DNA of 64,000 nt from Auanema rhodensis (GCA_964057225.1 OZ059896.1:6944001-7008000), one strand, 5' to 3'. Positions 43,701-56,627 are shown, counted from the first letter of the stretch. Numbers and translations: made by a program. Notes: generated by a model not told the origin, from the sequence alone.

Positions 43701-46700
43701 AAAAAAAAATTATAAACTAAACTTGTCTGTTCTTTTTGAATAACTCACCGTGTTGCATAGGCACTTTTTCGGAATCAACTTTCTCATTTACGTTAATTGA
43801 ATCAAGTTGGAACAATTCTGTGTTTAATTTTCTTGGAAAACCATTATATTTAAAAGTTCGTTCTTCTCCAGTGGAGGGGTCGATAAAAGGTTCGGGAGGA
43901 GCAATAAATACCTGAGGAAGAAAAAACAGATGAAGAAAGAAAAAAAAACTAACATTTGGATGCTTTTCCGAAGAAGACGTATCAGTTTCCAACAATGGTA
44001 AGGGAGGAGTATCATCTAAAAATGAGATTATAATAAAAATATAAATATATAAAAAAAACAAACCATTAATTTTATTAATGCAGTCGTCAAAAAAAGCATT
44101 GAACGTATTTTTATCAGATACAAAGCTACGCTCCTCGATAAAACGAATAAAAGACTGAGTTTCACAAAATCTAAAAAAACGTATATCACTATTTGTAAGA
44201 GGAAAAAGTTGATACTTTCTGAAAAACGGTTCACTAGTCTTATCCCGAGATTTCATAAATCCTTCTATATCAAACAAATTTCCTGTATCCGTGGCATTTA
44301 CAGTTGCTGAAGCACTTTTAATAGGACGTAAGTATGACTGATAGCCCTTCATGATATTTGCCATAAATCTGTTAAATATAAAATAATTATAACGATAAAA
44401 AGAGTTTGAATATACCTAAGGAAAGCATCTTGTATTTCAGTTTCTATTTCTTTCCGTTTCCTATGCATTTGTTGTTCTTCATCTAGAGGTAAAAAATCAT
44501 TTCGCTTATGACGGGTAAGAAACTCATAAGATTGAGCACAAATTCTAAAAAAAAATTTTTTTTAATACAAAATTCATATCCCAGTTGTTTTACCTTTTGT
44601 ATAACTCTTCTAATGAGTATTTCAACTGTTTTGTTGCTTTCTTAGGAAGCATAGAGAGTTTGATGGACTGTCTAACCTTTGACCCACTAATAGTACATGT
44701 ATCTAAGTCAAAACATGTGACATCGTCTGGAGGATCTTCATACAGTTCGAAATATCTGAATATTATTGTAAAAGAATATAAATAGTCTAAAATATATAAA
44801 AAAAACCTTGAATCTACACCCGCGATAAAAGGTAAAGGGGCATGAAGTACTCCTGCTAAGCCTAATGGACATTGAGGAACATACGGACATTGCCAATGAA
44901 ACGGAAACATTAGAGCCCGGATTGATTCGGCAACAGCAGTAAGCATCCATGATCTACAATTAAAAAAAAACAAATAATGAAATAAAATTCATGTGAAAAA
45001 ACCTCAAGGAATGAACAAGAATTTTTTGCTCCAATAATGCCAAAAGCATTAGATACATCAAATTTTCAGATCCTAAACTTCTTAGAGTTTCAAATAATTG
45101 TGCACCTGTGAAATAAAAGTAAAAACAGCAAATTGAAAAAATAAAACCATTTAAGGGCAACTGGCAATCATCTTGAGATTCAAAGCTAATAGTTTCGTTG
45201 CCTAATTCAACAACAACTTGAGGCCTTCGAGGAGTTGGAAAAGATACTTCATATCTCTGCAAATAACATTAATCACATTAAACAAAAAAAAACATACCAA
45301 GTGTGATAGATATCGTTCAATAGGAACTGATGTTTCAGTTACTTTTTGACTTATCCTGTGAATATAATAAAGAAAGCGCTTAAATGAATGGAAAAAGGGA
45401 TAACGAGAAATTAAGCAAATCGCTATGTTGGTATGGAATTCGATCTGGAAGCAAAAAACTAGATTAACTTTCTTGTTTAGTATGTACTTGGTCAGCAGGA
45501 TCATTATTACTTGAAGAATCATCTGCAACAACTCCACTAATACCATCTCCTGGAGTTAATTCCAGTTGTTCTAACTGTTCGTCCGTCAATTTATCAGTAT
45601 ATTTCTCATAAAACGATACAGCTGCACCATAGAATTTAGTTCCATTCTATGAAAAAAAGATTTAATAAGAAAGCTAAAACAAAATCAACTTCATCAGTTA
45701 ACACGAATGTAGTAAAAGATCTATCTGGAGCTTGGCAATTAGATGGCCAACATTCAATGACAGCTCCCATTGGCAAACAAAATAAGGGCACATTTTGAGC
45801 AAGACGAAACTGATCGTCATTCGAGACACGTAAAGGAAAAGAATCTAGCACCTGGACAACATGTATTATTAAATGTATTAATTAAGCTTAACAAACAGTG
45901 GGTTTATAAGCAAGTCGTTTAGATGTTCCCTGTGTTTTCTTATAACATATATAAACATCAGAACCAACCATACCCTGAATAAAAAAAACAATTGTTCGAG
46001 GCTTCAATAAAACTTCAAACCTTATTCAGATTTTTTGAAATTTTATAATAAGTATGCGGTGGAACTTCTCCTTTATTTGCTAATATTACAACAATGTTAG
46101 TTACCACAAATTGACTAGGTGTGCTATTTTGAGGTGCGCGACGATAAGTGAGAAATATTCCCTGTAATTTTTATTCCAAAGATATCAAAGTAATTAAGCA
46201 AACCGGAGTCGCGTTATTTACATTAGCTGTTTTTCCAAAAGGTGTCGTTTGAACAACATTGATGTCTACCATTGGTTTATCACCACGTCCTACATCTTGT
46301 AATAAGCCAACTAATAAGCTAATTTCAAACCTTGATCAAGAATCCCAATATCTACTATAGGTGGTTTATGATAGCCTCGTCGGAACCCAAGAAAAACACT
46401 TGGCATTCTTATCGAACCATGATTCAAATCAGCAGGATGTCCTAATGGAGTGGTAGAGATCATTTCGAAGCCATTGGGCATCTATATTAATAAGTATGAA
46501 AATTGTGCTCAACAATGATGAGTAACCGTTTCACCCTGCGAAGGAAAAATAACACATATATCTGTTATAGGAGCCAGAGGTTGAGTATTTCTGCATCCAC
46601 ATTCTTGTGATGATGGAGATAATTGCTCAAGTGACGATTTATCTAATCCAGCAATCACGAAATGTTCAAAAATTTGATGCTCATCATCACGCATTGTCAT
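40740..46700 (-). CDS. dennd4: DENN domain protein 4 (DENND4/Crag), Rab GEF (1478 aa)
   Basis: Thirty-five exons close exactly in frame at 1478 residues. DENND4 proteins activate Rab10/Rab11-type GTPases on secretory membranes. The N-terminal MABP-like part has [31 protein letters not shown] and [12 protein letters not shown]. The uDENN/DENN core has [70 protein letters not shown] and [19 protein letters not shown]. The dDENN part has [19 protein letters not shown] and [18 protein letters not shown]-like helical stretch is at about 43260-43490. The C-terminal zinc-finger-like region has [17 protein letters not shown] and CPYCYD. An intron of only 35 bases (46296-46330) is required. The start is the first ATG ahead of [10 protein letters not shown]. 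Confidence 0.95.
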
Positions 46701-47053
46701 TGTTGCTGATAATCAGTGGTACATCTCGAAATTTTAAAATGCGAAAGCTAAAATATAAGGATTGAAAATATTTAGAAGTATAAGCACATATCCAGAAAGT
46801 ATGCTTAGAAATGGAAATACGTAGCGCATGGTGATATTTGTACACTAGTCACAGAAAACAAAAACCAAAGGGTTGAACGTCATCAATTATATAAAAACTA
46901 TTAATTCATAAAGAGTTATGGTAAATATTTATTAAAATTCGAAAAAAAGAAGAACTTCTGTATTCATGCATCCGTAATATTCAGTACACCACATATCGAG
47001 GTGACGTAGTTCAAAAAACAGTAGGTTTGAGATCAAAGTAAATATGAGGTCTT
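46701..47053. other. spacer between GTF2H4 and DENND4
   Basis: 353 AT-rich bases between two same-strand genes. No exon was seen; it may hold a DENND4 promoter or an intercistronic trans-splice region. Confidence 0.4.
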
Positions 47054-48895
47054 CTATTGTCCTCTATGTTGTCTCCACCACTGTTTCACAAGTGAATGTC
47101 CTTCATCAGTTACAATAACAAGTTTTTGTGTGCTCTCAGCCCATAGAAGAACATCCTCGTTAGCAGCAAAGTCGCGAACACCTTGCAATAATTAATTATA
47201 AGAAGCTTTCGAAAAATTACTTACCGACAAACTCATCTTCCGTTTCAAACACTGAGTAAAGAGTAGCATCTGTGAATACAAGACGCTTTCTCTCATCTTC
47301 CCAAAGACGAATTTGATCCGCAACCTGAAATGAATAAATCAAGTGCTAACATGTGTTTATCAGGGTACTGTAATGGGTAGACAATTCAAAGGTCCAGATG
47401 AGGCCAGACATTTCGGATGAGCATTCGATCGCAAGAAAGATATGATTTGAATAGCTGTAATCCCCACCTGAAAAAAGAAAAATATTAAAACTCTCTAAAT
47501 CAAGAACTAAACCTGTAGTGCTCTACGTACAGAATCTCTAGTGAGAATTCCTACAGACATATCATTGAACCTAAGCTAAAATTGAAAAAAAAAGAAATTA
47601 AAAAAAAGAAACCTGTATGTCATTTCTGTAAAAGTGGATAAAATTGCTAATTCTAAGCTACTATTGGTATAAGCATACAAACGGAAGTTTGTTTCTACAA
47701 TAATATAGCCGTCTTTACGCTCCTGTGATCCCTGATCTTCATCAGATCTACTAGATAAGTGCCATAATAATGGAGTTAAGAAAAACACACTGAAAGAAAA
47801 TAATAAATAGAAATAAATAAATAAATAAAATTTACCCATCTTTACGCTTTCGTATGAAAATTAAACCTAATTCTCTCATGTGCATTACCAGCTCATTCTG
47901 ACCTTCACTCCATGTAGGATCGAGTTCGAAAGCCCGTTTGGTTATATCATCTCCTGTATAAACAAAATACTCAAAACTCATAGAAAATTGGTTATTACCC
48001 TTGTCGACACATAAAATTATTCTTATCATTACCCACATTAATTCCTTGAGTTCGCGGCCTTCAACTTGAGCCAATCTCAGGTATTCTTTAACTCCTCAAT
48101 TAAGTAAAACGACGATAGGTTAAACCTGTCATATATGTCCATAGTTGTTGGATTGGACTAAGAAGAAGGAACTGGAAACCTGTGGAAGTTATTTCTAAAT
48201 CATTTTCTCCTTCTCCACTAGTAAACTTTGCACTATGAAATAACTTTCTGGTTGTGGCAGAAACCGAAGCTTTGTTCTGCTCAGAAGGCAAAGCCAAATA
48301 TCTGCAACTTTGAATTTTCTGTATTTTCGTTTTATATTCAAACCTTAAAATACATTCCCATCTTTCATTTGATTTTCTAACAATTTCTTTATTACGTTTC
48401 TTATCTTCGATTTCGGAAGAATTTATATTAGCACATCGCTTCGAGCCATTCATTACAGCGGCTAGATATGCTCTACGGAACCGGTCCTAGACAAGTCATT
48501 TTTAGAGAAAATAAAAAACACCATGACAAACATTGATCATGAGTTTACTATCAACCGTATGAACAAGCCTCAACTTTTTCAATAAATCAATATTATTTCC
48601 AATTTCTTTACATTCCTGTTTCAACGAATCACTGCAAAACTTAAAAATAATAAGAACCCGTTTAATACAACTTACATTACGTGTGAATTCCATATTATTT
48701 TCACGAGTAACTGCTGAGCAACAGTGGGTAAAAGACGAAACAAGAAAAAAGCTATGAATCGACTACTGTTAGCATGCCAATTCATTAAAACAAACCAGAT
48801 GACGGCTCTTTTTGTAGGAAAGATATGTTCTCATCCGATAATCCAATTACAAAATCAAGAAAAATATTAGTTTCAGAAGATTCAACTACAGTCAT
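47054..48895 (-). CDS. gtf2h4: TFIIH subunit p52 (GTF2H4/TFB2) (453 aa)
   Basis: Twelve exons with introns mostly 37-80 bases encode 453 residues, close to the human 462. p52 anchors and stimulates the XPB helicase within TFIIH in transcription initiation and nucleotide excision repair. The N-terminus NIFLDFVIGLSDENISFL and FRLLPTVAQQLLVKIIW match the first helical repeats. STGFQFLLLSPIQQLWTYM, ELGLIFIRKRKD and GYIIVETNFRLYAYTNSSLE match the middle. The C-terminus has GITAIQIISFLRSNAHP, VADQIRLWEDERKRL and IVTDEGHSLVKQWW. The N-terminal ATG at 48895 comes from a 100-base exon joined across a 44-base intron; this was the only phase-compatible junction. Its start lies 117 bases downstream of the CNOT11 stop. 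Confidence 0.94.
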
Positions 48896-49012
48896 CTAAG
48901 TTATAAATAAAGTAAAATCAAATCACTAAGTCAGCATATAAGCAACGAGCTTTAAACTCAATTGAAAGCAATTAAGTAAAAATATTCTATCATAATTTTT
49001 AATATCACACAT

Positions 49013-51236
49013 CTATTGCTCTGCAGGTAATTTACCACAACCACTAACGATAATTTGATATAGTATAGTAGCTTCCTTGACATCTCTATATTTTAAGACA
49101 AATTCTTGTATTCCCGTTAAAATACTCTGAATAGATATATAACAGGAGAATAGAAGTTAGAAATACTTACGCTATCTTTCAAAAGGCCATGCTTGACTAA
49201 AGATGTTACAAACATACAAATCATGCGTACCGTGCGAGTTAATTGGGATGAGGAGACATTACTATATTGGCAATAATTCATAATAGAAAATACATATTCT
49301 CTCAAGGCATCAGCATTCAGATTTGGTATGTTCTATAAAGGATTCAAAATAAAAATAAATAGCAAATACAATTTTACCTCATATAATCGTCTTACTAATT
49401 CCAAGCTCTGAACAGACACATTCATATGCAAAAGCACTGACATATACCTAAAACAAATGTAAGACATGATAATTACTAAAATAATTTAAATTGCTTACAC
49501 GTCTATTAAGTCTGGATTCTTCGAAACTATTTTGAATGCGGCTTCGGACGCAACCTTAATAACTTTTGATTACTGTTTTTGTGTCAGTACTTACTTTAAC
49601 ATTATCTTCAATGAACTTCCTCAAAGGACCTCCATCCAACACCTTTAATCGTTCTAATATTGGATCATCCAGAGAACAATCGTTGACAACTTTTAGCATC
49701 GCTCGAATCTCATTGGGGCTGTTAACAAAAACACTTATAGATATAATAAAAACGAATAAAACCTCAAACTCTGTCCATTTACAATTTTTTCAGTAGTCGT
49801 CATATCCACAGAGTGACCTGTTGTGATATGTCCTGAACAACTCAGATAATAGATATGACAGTGCTTCTAAACCTTTTGAATCTTCAGCTACAATATCTAC
49901 ATTCCATTTGAGTGCATTTGAAGTATTGGTATCTGATGATAAATCCATATATTTTTAAATTAAAATAATAACAGAATACCAAGTGATCTGACGTGTTCAA
50001 TTTGTTGATTAAGAGCATACATATCTTCTACATCAGTTTCATGATCACAAGGTCCAGGTCTTGGATTCTGAGTAAGCAATAACATGAGTCACTGTATTTT
50101 ATACTTACATGTTCATATTCATGAGTACTAGGCTCAAGAAAACTCATCATTTCATAAAGTCCTAAATCACGAGGTGGCATTAGGCCCGGTGAATTCACCA
50201 AAATTTTTTCACCCATGCAAGCTAACTCTTCAATTGTAAGAACTCCACTAAACAAAAAAAATATAAATTTAAAATAGATAAGTTAACTTGCATGTTCAAA
50301 TCAGGCTTCGATCTTCCACAATTGGATACAGTTGAAGGTAACAAATTATATTCATAGCTTACGGGCCATCGAATTTGACAGGATAAGAGAAAATGTTCAA
50401 TTTCAGAGACGTCCTAACGATCAAAAAGGAAACTGTAACTTTTATAAAACTACAATTAATTACTTACAATCTTTTCTTCTTTATTATTTGAAAGTTCTGA
50501 GGCTTTTACTATATCCATCGGTAGCAAGCTTCCCAACTCATGCCCTCTCTTACTCAAAATTCTAGAAGCCATCAATATTTCGACAAGATTTTCATTGTCA
50601 CTAGTCTAAAAAATGTAAGCATTATTCTTTTTAAAGAATATTCATTAAATTGAAATCCAACTGACCAAACCAAGAAAAAAGTCAATAAATGGATGCCCCA
50701 TAATACTATCTTTTCCTTTTTCGGATTTATCTTGCTTCCTTTTCAAAGTAGGCTCTAATTCCCGAACCCTTAATTTGCCATGATTAAAAAAAAGCTATTC
50801 TTTGCAAACCTGTAGATTAAGTACACCAGAACAACACGAAATAGAATGGCCTTCTGGCCTTCATCACAATTTACGTTCGAAAGGAGATCATAAAACGTTA
50901 CAAGAGCAGAACCTACAGTTAAAGAGCACCGGTTTTTAAATACCTACAAACATTTTAGAAATAGATAAGAACTAGTATTCTACCTCCAGAAACGCTGTGG
51001 CCGTCTTGCTCAACTGTTTACCGATAGAAAATATTAACCTAAATATAAATTGTAAAGTAATTGTTGCACTTTTCTAATCATCACTTGCTAATTTCCAAAC
51101 AATCTAAAGTAGAGATCGAGCCATCGTCGTCATATGTAACTACATCGGCAAATTCATCATCATCTGCATTTGATTTACTTACTTTCCCACTAGAAGATGG
51201 CGTTTTTTTTTTATTTTTCTTTTTTTGACTTGACAT
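49013..51236 (-). CDS. cnot11: CCR4-NOT complex subunit 11 (about 528 aa)
   Basis: About fifteen exons give roughly 528 residues. CNOT11 binds CNOT10 and the CNOT1 N-terminus within the deadenylase complex that shortens mRNA tails. The N-terminus is Lys-rich and acidic (MSSQKKKNKKK, NADDDEFADVVTYDDD). GVLTIEELACMGEKILVNSP and MPPRDLGLYEMMSFLEP lie in the middle. The C-terminal conserved domain reads NPDLIDVYMSVLLHMNVSVQ, LNADALREYVFSIMNYCQ, RTVRMICMFVTSLVKHGLL and YRDVKEATILYQ. One junction (before GVLTIEEL) fits only with a GC donor (AT|GCAAGT). An in-frame ATG nine codons upstream (51263) is possible but the 51236 ATG gives a better N-terminus. It is divergent from the DHRS4 gene, with 241 bases between starts. 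Confidence 0.88.
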
Positions 51237-51477
51237 TCTATAATTATAATTTTGTTCACACACTAGCTACAACATATATTTAAAAATCCTTATTATAAAA
51301 GCTGAAGAAGGCTGTCCAATTTTCAAACTTACGATTTTTAATATTGAACTGTGCACCAATTGCGTACAGTAGGAAAGAAAGTCTGCAATTACGCCTTTCT
51401 TACTTTTTTTAATTAATTTATTTTTCATTAACGTTTAAGCAATTGTTGAAATATAAGATTATAAATTTGAAGTTTAG
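51237..51477. promoter_or_regulatory. shared divergent promoter region, CNOT11/DHRS4
   Basis: Only 241 bases separate the start codons of two head-to-head genes, so their promoters must overlap. I saw no specific factor site. Confidence 0.5.
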
Positions 51478-52525
51478 ATGACATCATTGCCAGTAACTAA
51501 GTTTTTAACCGATCGCGTAGCAGTTGTGTCAGCTTCAACTAAGGTTCCAGTTCAACCATCAAAATTGTGATCATTTCGCTCCTTTGTCTAGGGTATCGGC
51601 TACGCCATTGCGCAACGGCTTGGATTAGATGGAGCATCCGTTGTGGTGAATAGCAGAAAGCCAAAAAATGTGGAGGTATTTGATTGCTCTTATAAAAATA
51701 TATTTCGTTTTTATCAGGATGCCGTGGCCGCCTTGCGGCTTGATGGAATCGAGGCATCGGGGGTAGTTGGGCACGTCGGAATTCAAGATGACCGTAAAAA
51801 ATTAATTGAGTATGCCGTAGAAAGGTGTAGTGATTTTTGTCTTTAATTGTCTTTAATGTTTTTTTTCCTAGATATGGAAAACTTGATATTCTGGTGTCCA
51901 ATGCAGCGGTAAGCCCCCATTACGGAGATATGCTTACCATTACAGACAAACAATGGAACAAGCTTGTACAAATGAATGTAATTTACCATTTGACTAAGAA
52001 GACAGTATAATGATATTCTTAGGTCAAATCTTCATTGGAACTCAGTACAGAAGCTGTCCCTCATATTGAGGCTGCAGGAAGAGGAAGTATAGTGTTTGTG
52101 TCATCAATTGCTGGATATGCTCCAATGGATGGTATTGGAGGGTATTCTGTCATGAAATCTGCTATAATTGGATTAAATAAAGCCCTTAGTCAAAGCTTAG
52201 CTAGAAAAAATATTCGTGTAAACGCAGTAGCTCCAGGTATTTCTCATACAATTTGTCGTTTTGTTTATGTTATGTTTTTTTAGGAATCATAACTACAGAT
52301 TTCAGTAAATCTTTGTATACCAATGAGATCGAACATAAAAATTGGTTAAGACAAATTCCTTTAAATCGGTTTGGTCTCTCGGAAGAATGTGCTGGTGCCG
52401 TGTCTTTCTTAGTATGTAAATCTTAGTTTTCTTTTTTATGTATTTTCCTTTAGGTATCTGATGAAGCATGCTATATGACCGGCGAAACGATTGGAATTAA
52501 TGGTGGTATGCAAGCTCGAATGTAA
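51478..52525 (+). CDS. dhrs4: short-chain dehydrogenase/reductase, DHRS4 type (258 aa)
   Basis: Seven exons (51478-51543, 51592-51675, 51718-51824, 51872-51977, 52023-52236, 52284-52411, 52454-52525) encode 258 residues. DHRS4 is an NADP-dependent carbonyl/retinal reductase, usually peroxisomal. Visible: cofactor loop VVSASTKGIGYAIAQRL (a VSAST variant of TGxxxGIG, usual for DHRS4); SNAAVSPHYGD in place of NNAG; catalytic SSIAG serine and YSVMKSA Tyr-x-x-x-Lys; VNAVAPGIITTDF; closing TGETIGINGGMQARM. The ARM tail could be a weak type 1 peroxisomal signal. Introns are 42-48 bases. Confidence 0.95.
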
Positions 52526-55264
52526 AAATCCGCCAATGCCGATAGAATTTCAAAGAAGAATCGACAGGTCGGGTATACAATTACGTCTGATGTTCAGAAC
52601 TAAGTTCGGTACACTAATATTGTCATTCTCAAGTGAATATTATGTTTTTTTTTGCATATCAATCATATCAGAGTATCGCTCAGTATGCCAATAATAAGGT
52701 TCTATTTATACTGCTCAAAATAAAATTTGACCAGATCAAACAGTTTATATGATACATACAAAAGAGTAAGACTTAGTTGCATTGTAATAATTGAAAATTC
52801 ATTATTGAAAAAGCTGGCAATATATCACTAATTGAGAAGAACTTCTTCATTAGGTTTTGTTCAGCAATTGTTAAAATCAAAAAAAAAAATCTTTTGTTAG
52901 TGCGTTTTTAAATTTTACAGCATTAAAGTTGTTCAGATCGTTGAGTGGAACATACTCATTCGAGCATCTAAAATGTATTATTAGTTTCGTCCTAAAGTAC
53001 AAAACGTACTGATAGTCAGGTTCATCAGTAAGCATAGAACTATCTTTCCCTTAAAAAATAAATGATAAAAAGTACATTTAACACAATTATTTTGTATCAT
53101 AAATATTTAATTTACTACTACAGCTAGTGGGATGCGAAATAACCATCTTTTTCGTCTAAGTAAGCATATAGAGATTCTTCGTTGTCAAAAGTTCTTGGTT
53201 AAATGTCACGTCTAAGTTCTTTATAAGTTTATATGAAGAGAGCGGAGAAAAAACCAGTTTGTAACAGATAATCATCAAAAATTTTTCTATCGACGATCTT
53301 CATGAGATTTGATATGTTAACAAAAGAAGGAATATCAATACTGTTTTCTTTAGGGTTTCTTAAGGTATAAAGCGGGGGGGGGGGGGGAGTTTCAACCTAG
53401 AAGATCTAATGATTGTATCGAATTCAGCATTAGATGAATATTGAGGACCTGTAAAACTTGTACATGAGTAATTTCTACTAAGATTAAGTAAAACTAAAAC
53501 AATTTGTTTGTAAGCCCTCATGACAGCTCATGTAGTTGTAACATAAATTTGTCTTAATATAGAATTCATGAATTGTTAAGATTAGGAACCTCCTGAAAGA
53601 AACCTCCTAAAAAACATTAGAAATATATTTTGAGAGTATGTATATAATCAAAATGGCTAAAATATGACAAAATTAATTTCGACATGGTAGAATATGAAAC
53701 TTTTCAATTTTTTCACCATGCTGAATCTGTAATGTGATTGGTTCTTATAGATATTTTGATAAAAACTAATTTAATCATAGAACAGCCGTGAAATCATAGA
53801 CAAAGAAGGCTGTTTCTTTGTTAGAAATATACTCAACTAATTATTGAGAAAATAGTTTCTTAACTAATATAAAAGTCGTATTATTGTTAATTTTATCAAT
53901 GATATATGCGCTGCATTTAATATCCAACTTCAAATATGAAAACAAACGTTCGCAATAACTTGCACCGTGGAATAAACCGAAAGATCAAGATGATAAACTA
54001 CTTCAGATGTACATTCTTTTGGAACAGATAGCGCATAATTTTCAAAAAAAAGTACAAACAACAATTAATTATTATAAAAACTGGTGAAAAGTGACGAAGT
54101 TGCAGATAAATTCATATCTTCCTCGTTCGTTGCTTGAAAACTAAAAAATTACTCTCTCAAATATAAAATAATAATATATATGAGAATTATATAAGTGAAA
54201 ATTCTTGGAGAAGGGAAAGAACGACCCCCTATAGTTTTAAAAATTTGTTTCATTTACTCGATAGGTGGGTGAGTTGGTCCATAGAGTTGAAAACCTTAGA
54301 GATTTAACGTAAAAAGATTTATCCATAGTTTCCTGTTTATAGATAGATACTTTGATTTAATGCACAACTGGACATATTATATGTATCCCTATCAGAATTT
54401 ACTCCCAGATAAAAATGAAATTAATATTTTTATACAAAAGGATTATCTGATTTTCAAGTATTTAACGAATGTTACCTGAGTTAAATGGAAAGTTAAAAAA
54501 AACATGATTTCATGATTATAACTGCATACTAAAGTATTCAAGAAAATATACTGATATAAAACATTGGATCAATCTTCTTTTCATAATTTATAATTAAGAA
54601 ATGTTAGTTTTCAGCTGATATAAGTTCAACTAATTATTGATTTACTATGGACTTGTATGGCAAACATTATAAAACTCAAAAAGAAAAGTTGTTAACTGTA
54701 TTCAATAACAATTTACAGTATGAATTATGATTTGACCAACGGGCTGTACCTAATGAAATATTATAAGTGTTAACTTAGTATCATGGTAAGCCTGTGGCTT
54801 TGGCAACTTTAATATATTGTAAATCATTTCACATAAACAATAAAGATGGTTATCAATAGTTGCATATCATACAACTTTTCTAGACAACAATCATAAATAT
54901 TGAAGAATAAAATACACAATCAGATTGCCTTATGGCGTATTGCCATCGGGAATATATTTAAATCTTTAATCCGAAGAATTAACTACGTAGCTATGATATT
55001 CGATTTCTTGATCGCATACTAGAAATATTGTTCTTCATTACGTTTCAATAACTTATTCTTATTTTTATAATTTCAATTATGAAAACTTAACATTTTAATA
55101 TTGAAAATCAGCTCATTCGTTACAGTTTCGGTTAATTACAGACATCAAAAGAATATACAACAGTGATAGAAAATATGAACAATTCATAAACAACCGTATC
55201 GTAATTATTAGTTCAATATTTTTAGTACCAGAGGTGAAAATTTTAAGCCTTAAACCATACCACC
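52526..55264. other. 2.7-kb intergenic region with a G14 tract
   Basis: No supported gene. A run of 14 G lies at 53374-53387 in otherwise AT-rich DNA. The rest shows no long frame, tRNA or repeat that I can support. Confidence 0.5.
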
Positions 55265-55494
55265 TTACAGTTCATATTTGAATTTTAACACTTGTTCACG
55301 AGTATAATATGCATGCAAGCCATTGGCAAAGCAATTTAATACTGAAGTGAGAGGAGTAAACGTCTGATTGACAGCCACATCAAGAGGATGCGGCATGCTC
55401 AAAGGCTACAAAACCAAAAAAGCTAAATGCCTACTTAGCTCCTCCTACTGAGGATATACGTTCTTAATCTTACATCAGTATCATCACTTGCCAT
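55265..55494 (-). CDS. candidate microprotein (53 aa), unrecognised
   Basis: Two exons (55474-55494 and 55265-55405) joined over a 68-base intron with GTAAGA donor and TTTTGTAG acceptor give 53 residues: MASDDTD, then PLSMPHPLDVAVNQ and TFTPLTSVLNCFANGLHAYY, ending VLKFKYEL. The sequence is less AT-rich than its surroundings. A TGCAG acceptor-like site lies about 60 bases upstream of the start. An upstream ATG in another frame makes a 20-codon overlapping frame. It has a mildly hydrophobic centre but no clear membrane helix. No family was recognised. It is called because of the clean splice phase and non-random composition; it could still be chance. Confidence 0.5.
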
Positions 55495-55702
55495 TGTCTG
55501 GGTTGGGTAGCAAGTTCCGCCCAGACTGCCATTCGGTCTGATTTGTTCTCTGCAATTTATATGTTTTGATCTTCTTATGTGTTTTGCACTTTGATACTTG
55601 TAATACAGTGTATATATATATATATATATCGTATGATAATCCTTGAATAATCGTTATTATCTTTATATTTACTGTAAATTAATTGTGATATATTTAGAAG
55701 AA

Positions 55703-56627
55703 ATGCAAGCCTCCTCTGAATCTTTCTGTGTTGATCATATACCTGATGAGATGTTTGATATTTCTGGATATGATGACGAAAATGCCTATGAATATTTGGA
55801 TCTTGACCGTTCTCAGAGAAGAACTTTCTCAGCATCTGTATGTTTAAATTTCAAATGTTATTTTTTATATTCTACTTATTACAGAGAGCTTCAACTTCTG
55901 TGAGATCTGATGATACATCCAGCAGTTATTCGAGTATCCATTCTCCCAGAAAAAGTATGACATTAATATCATGGTCAATCGTAAACGTTCAGTATTTTCA
56001 GATGGTTTAAATCGTTTATTACGACGTGATTATCCCATTCCTCGGAATACCAGAAGATCATACGATGATATGATACTAAATTTTAATTCAAAACAGGAAA
56101 CAGAGGATGATGAAGCAGTATATCAAAATATTAACTCTTTTAATGGATCCGAAGATACTTCTCATCTTTATGGTATGTTTTTTCAAGTTAAGTTGCTGTA
56201 ATAATGTTCTCAATTTAGCTCGTCTTTTATGCTCTGTCCTACTTCAAGTACTAGACTCTTTTGATGGTTCCAGAAGATTAGCAAAAATTGAAAAAGGAAT
56301 AGAAAAAATCGTAGGAATTGAAACTGAGAAGCGCCTTGATCTTCTTAATTATGATGAGAAGAAGGAACACATATACTTTTTCTGTAAGTTTTTTATTTCC
56401 TTGTCCAGACTCCTTGTTGCTTTTTTTTTTCATTTTCGAAATTTATAGTTTAAATTTCAGGTAAACAAGTAGAAATTTGTCTACGTCGTATTAATCGCTC
56501 TTCTCTAGCTAATTATAGAAGAGTTTCTGATGAACTTTGTGCAATTTTGAGCTCAGCTCGCAAGCCCCAGCAGTCAAAACTGCAGAAGTTAACTAACAGT
56601 TTTAAGAAAGTGTTTTATTCATCATAG
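55703..56627 (+). CDS. unrecognised protein (about 235 aa)
   Basis: Five exons with GT-AG introns of about 45-75 bases join in frame. The N-terminus is acidic (MQASSESFCVDHIPDEMFD, YDDENAYEYLDLDRSQRR). A Ser/Arg-rich linker (SVRSDDTSSSYSSIHSPRK) and NRLLRRDYPIPRNTRRSYDD follow. The C-terminal half is probably helical: VLDSFDGSRRLAKIEKGI, TEKRLDLLNYDEKKEH and QVEICLRRINRSSLANYRR, ending NSFKKVFYSS. The basic/acidic linker and helical tail suggest an adaptor or regulatory protein; no family is recognised. The start is the first ATG in the exon; an upstream exon is not excluded. It is divergent from the 53-residue microprotein. Confidence 0.7.
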
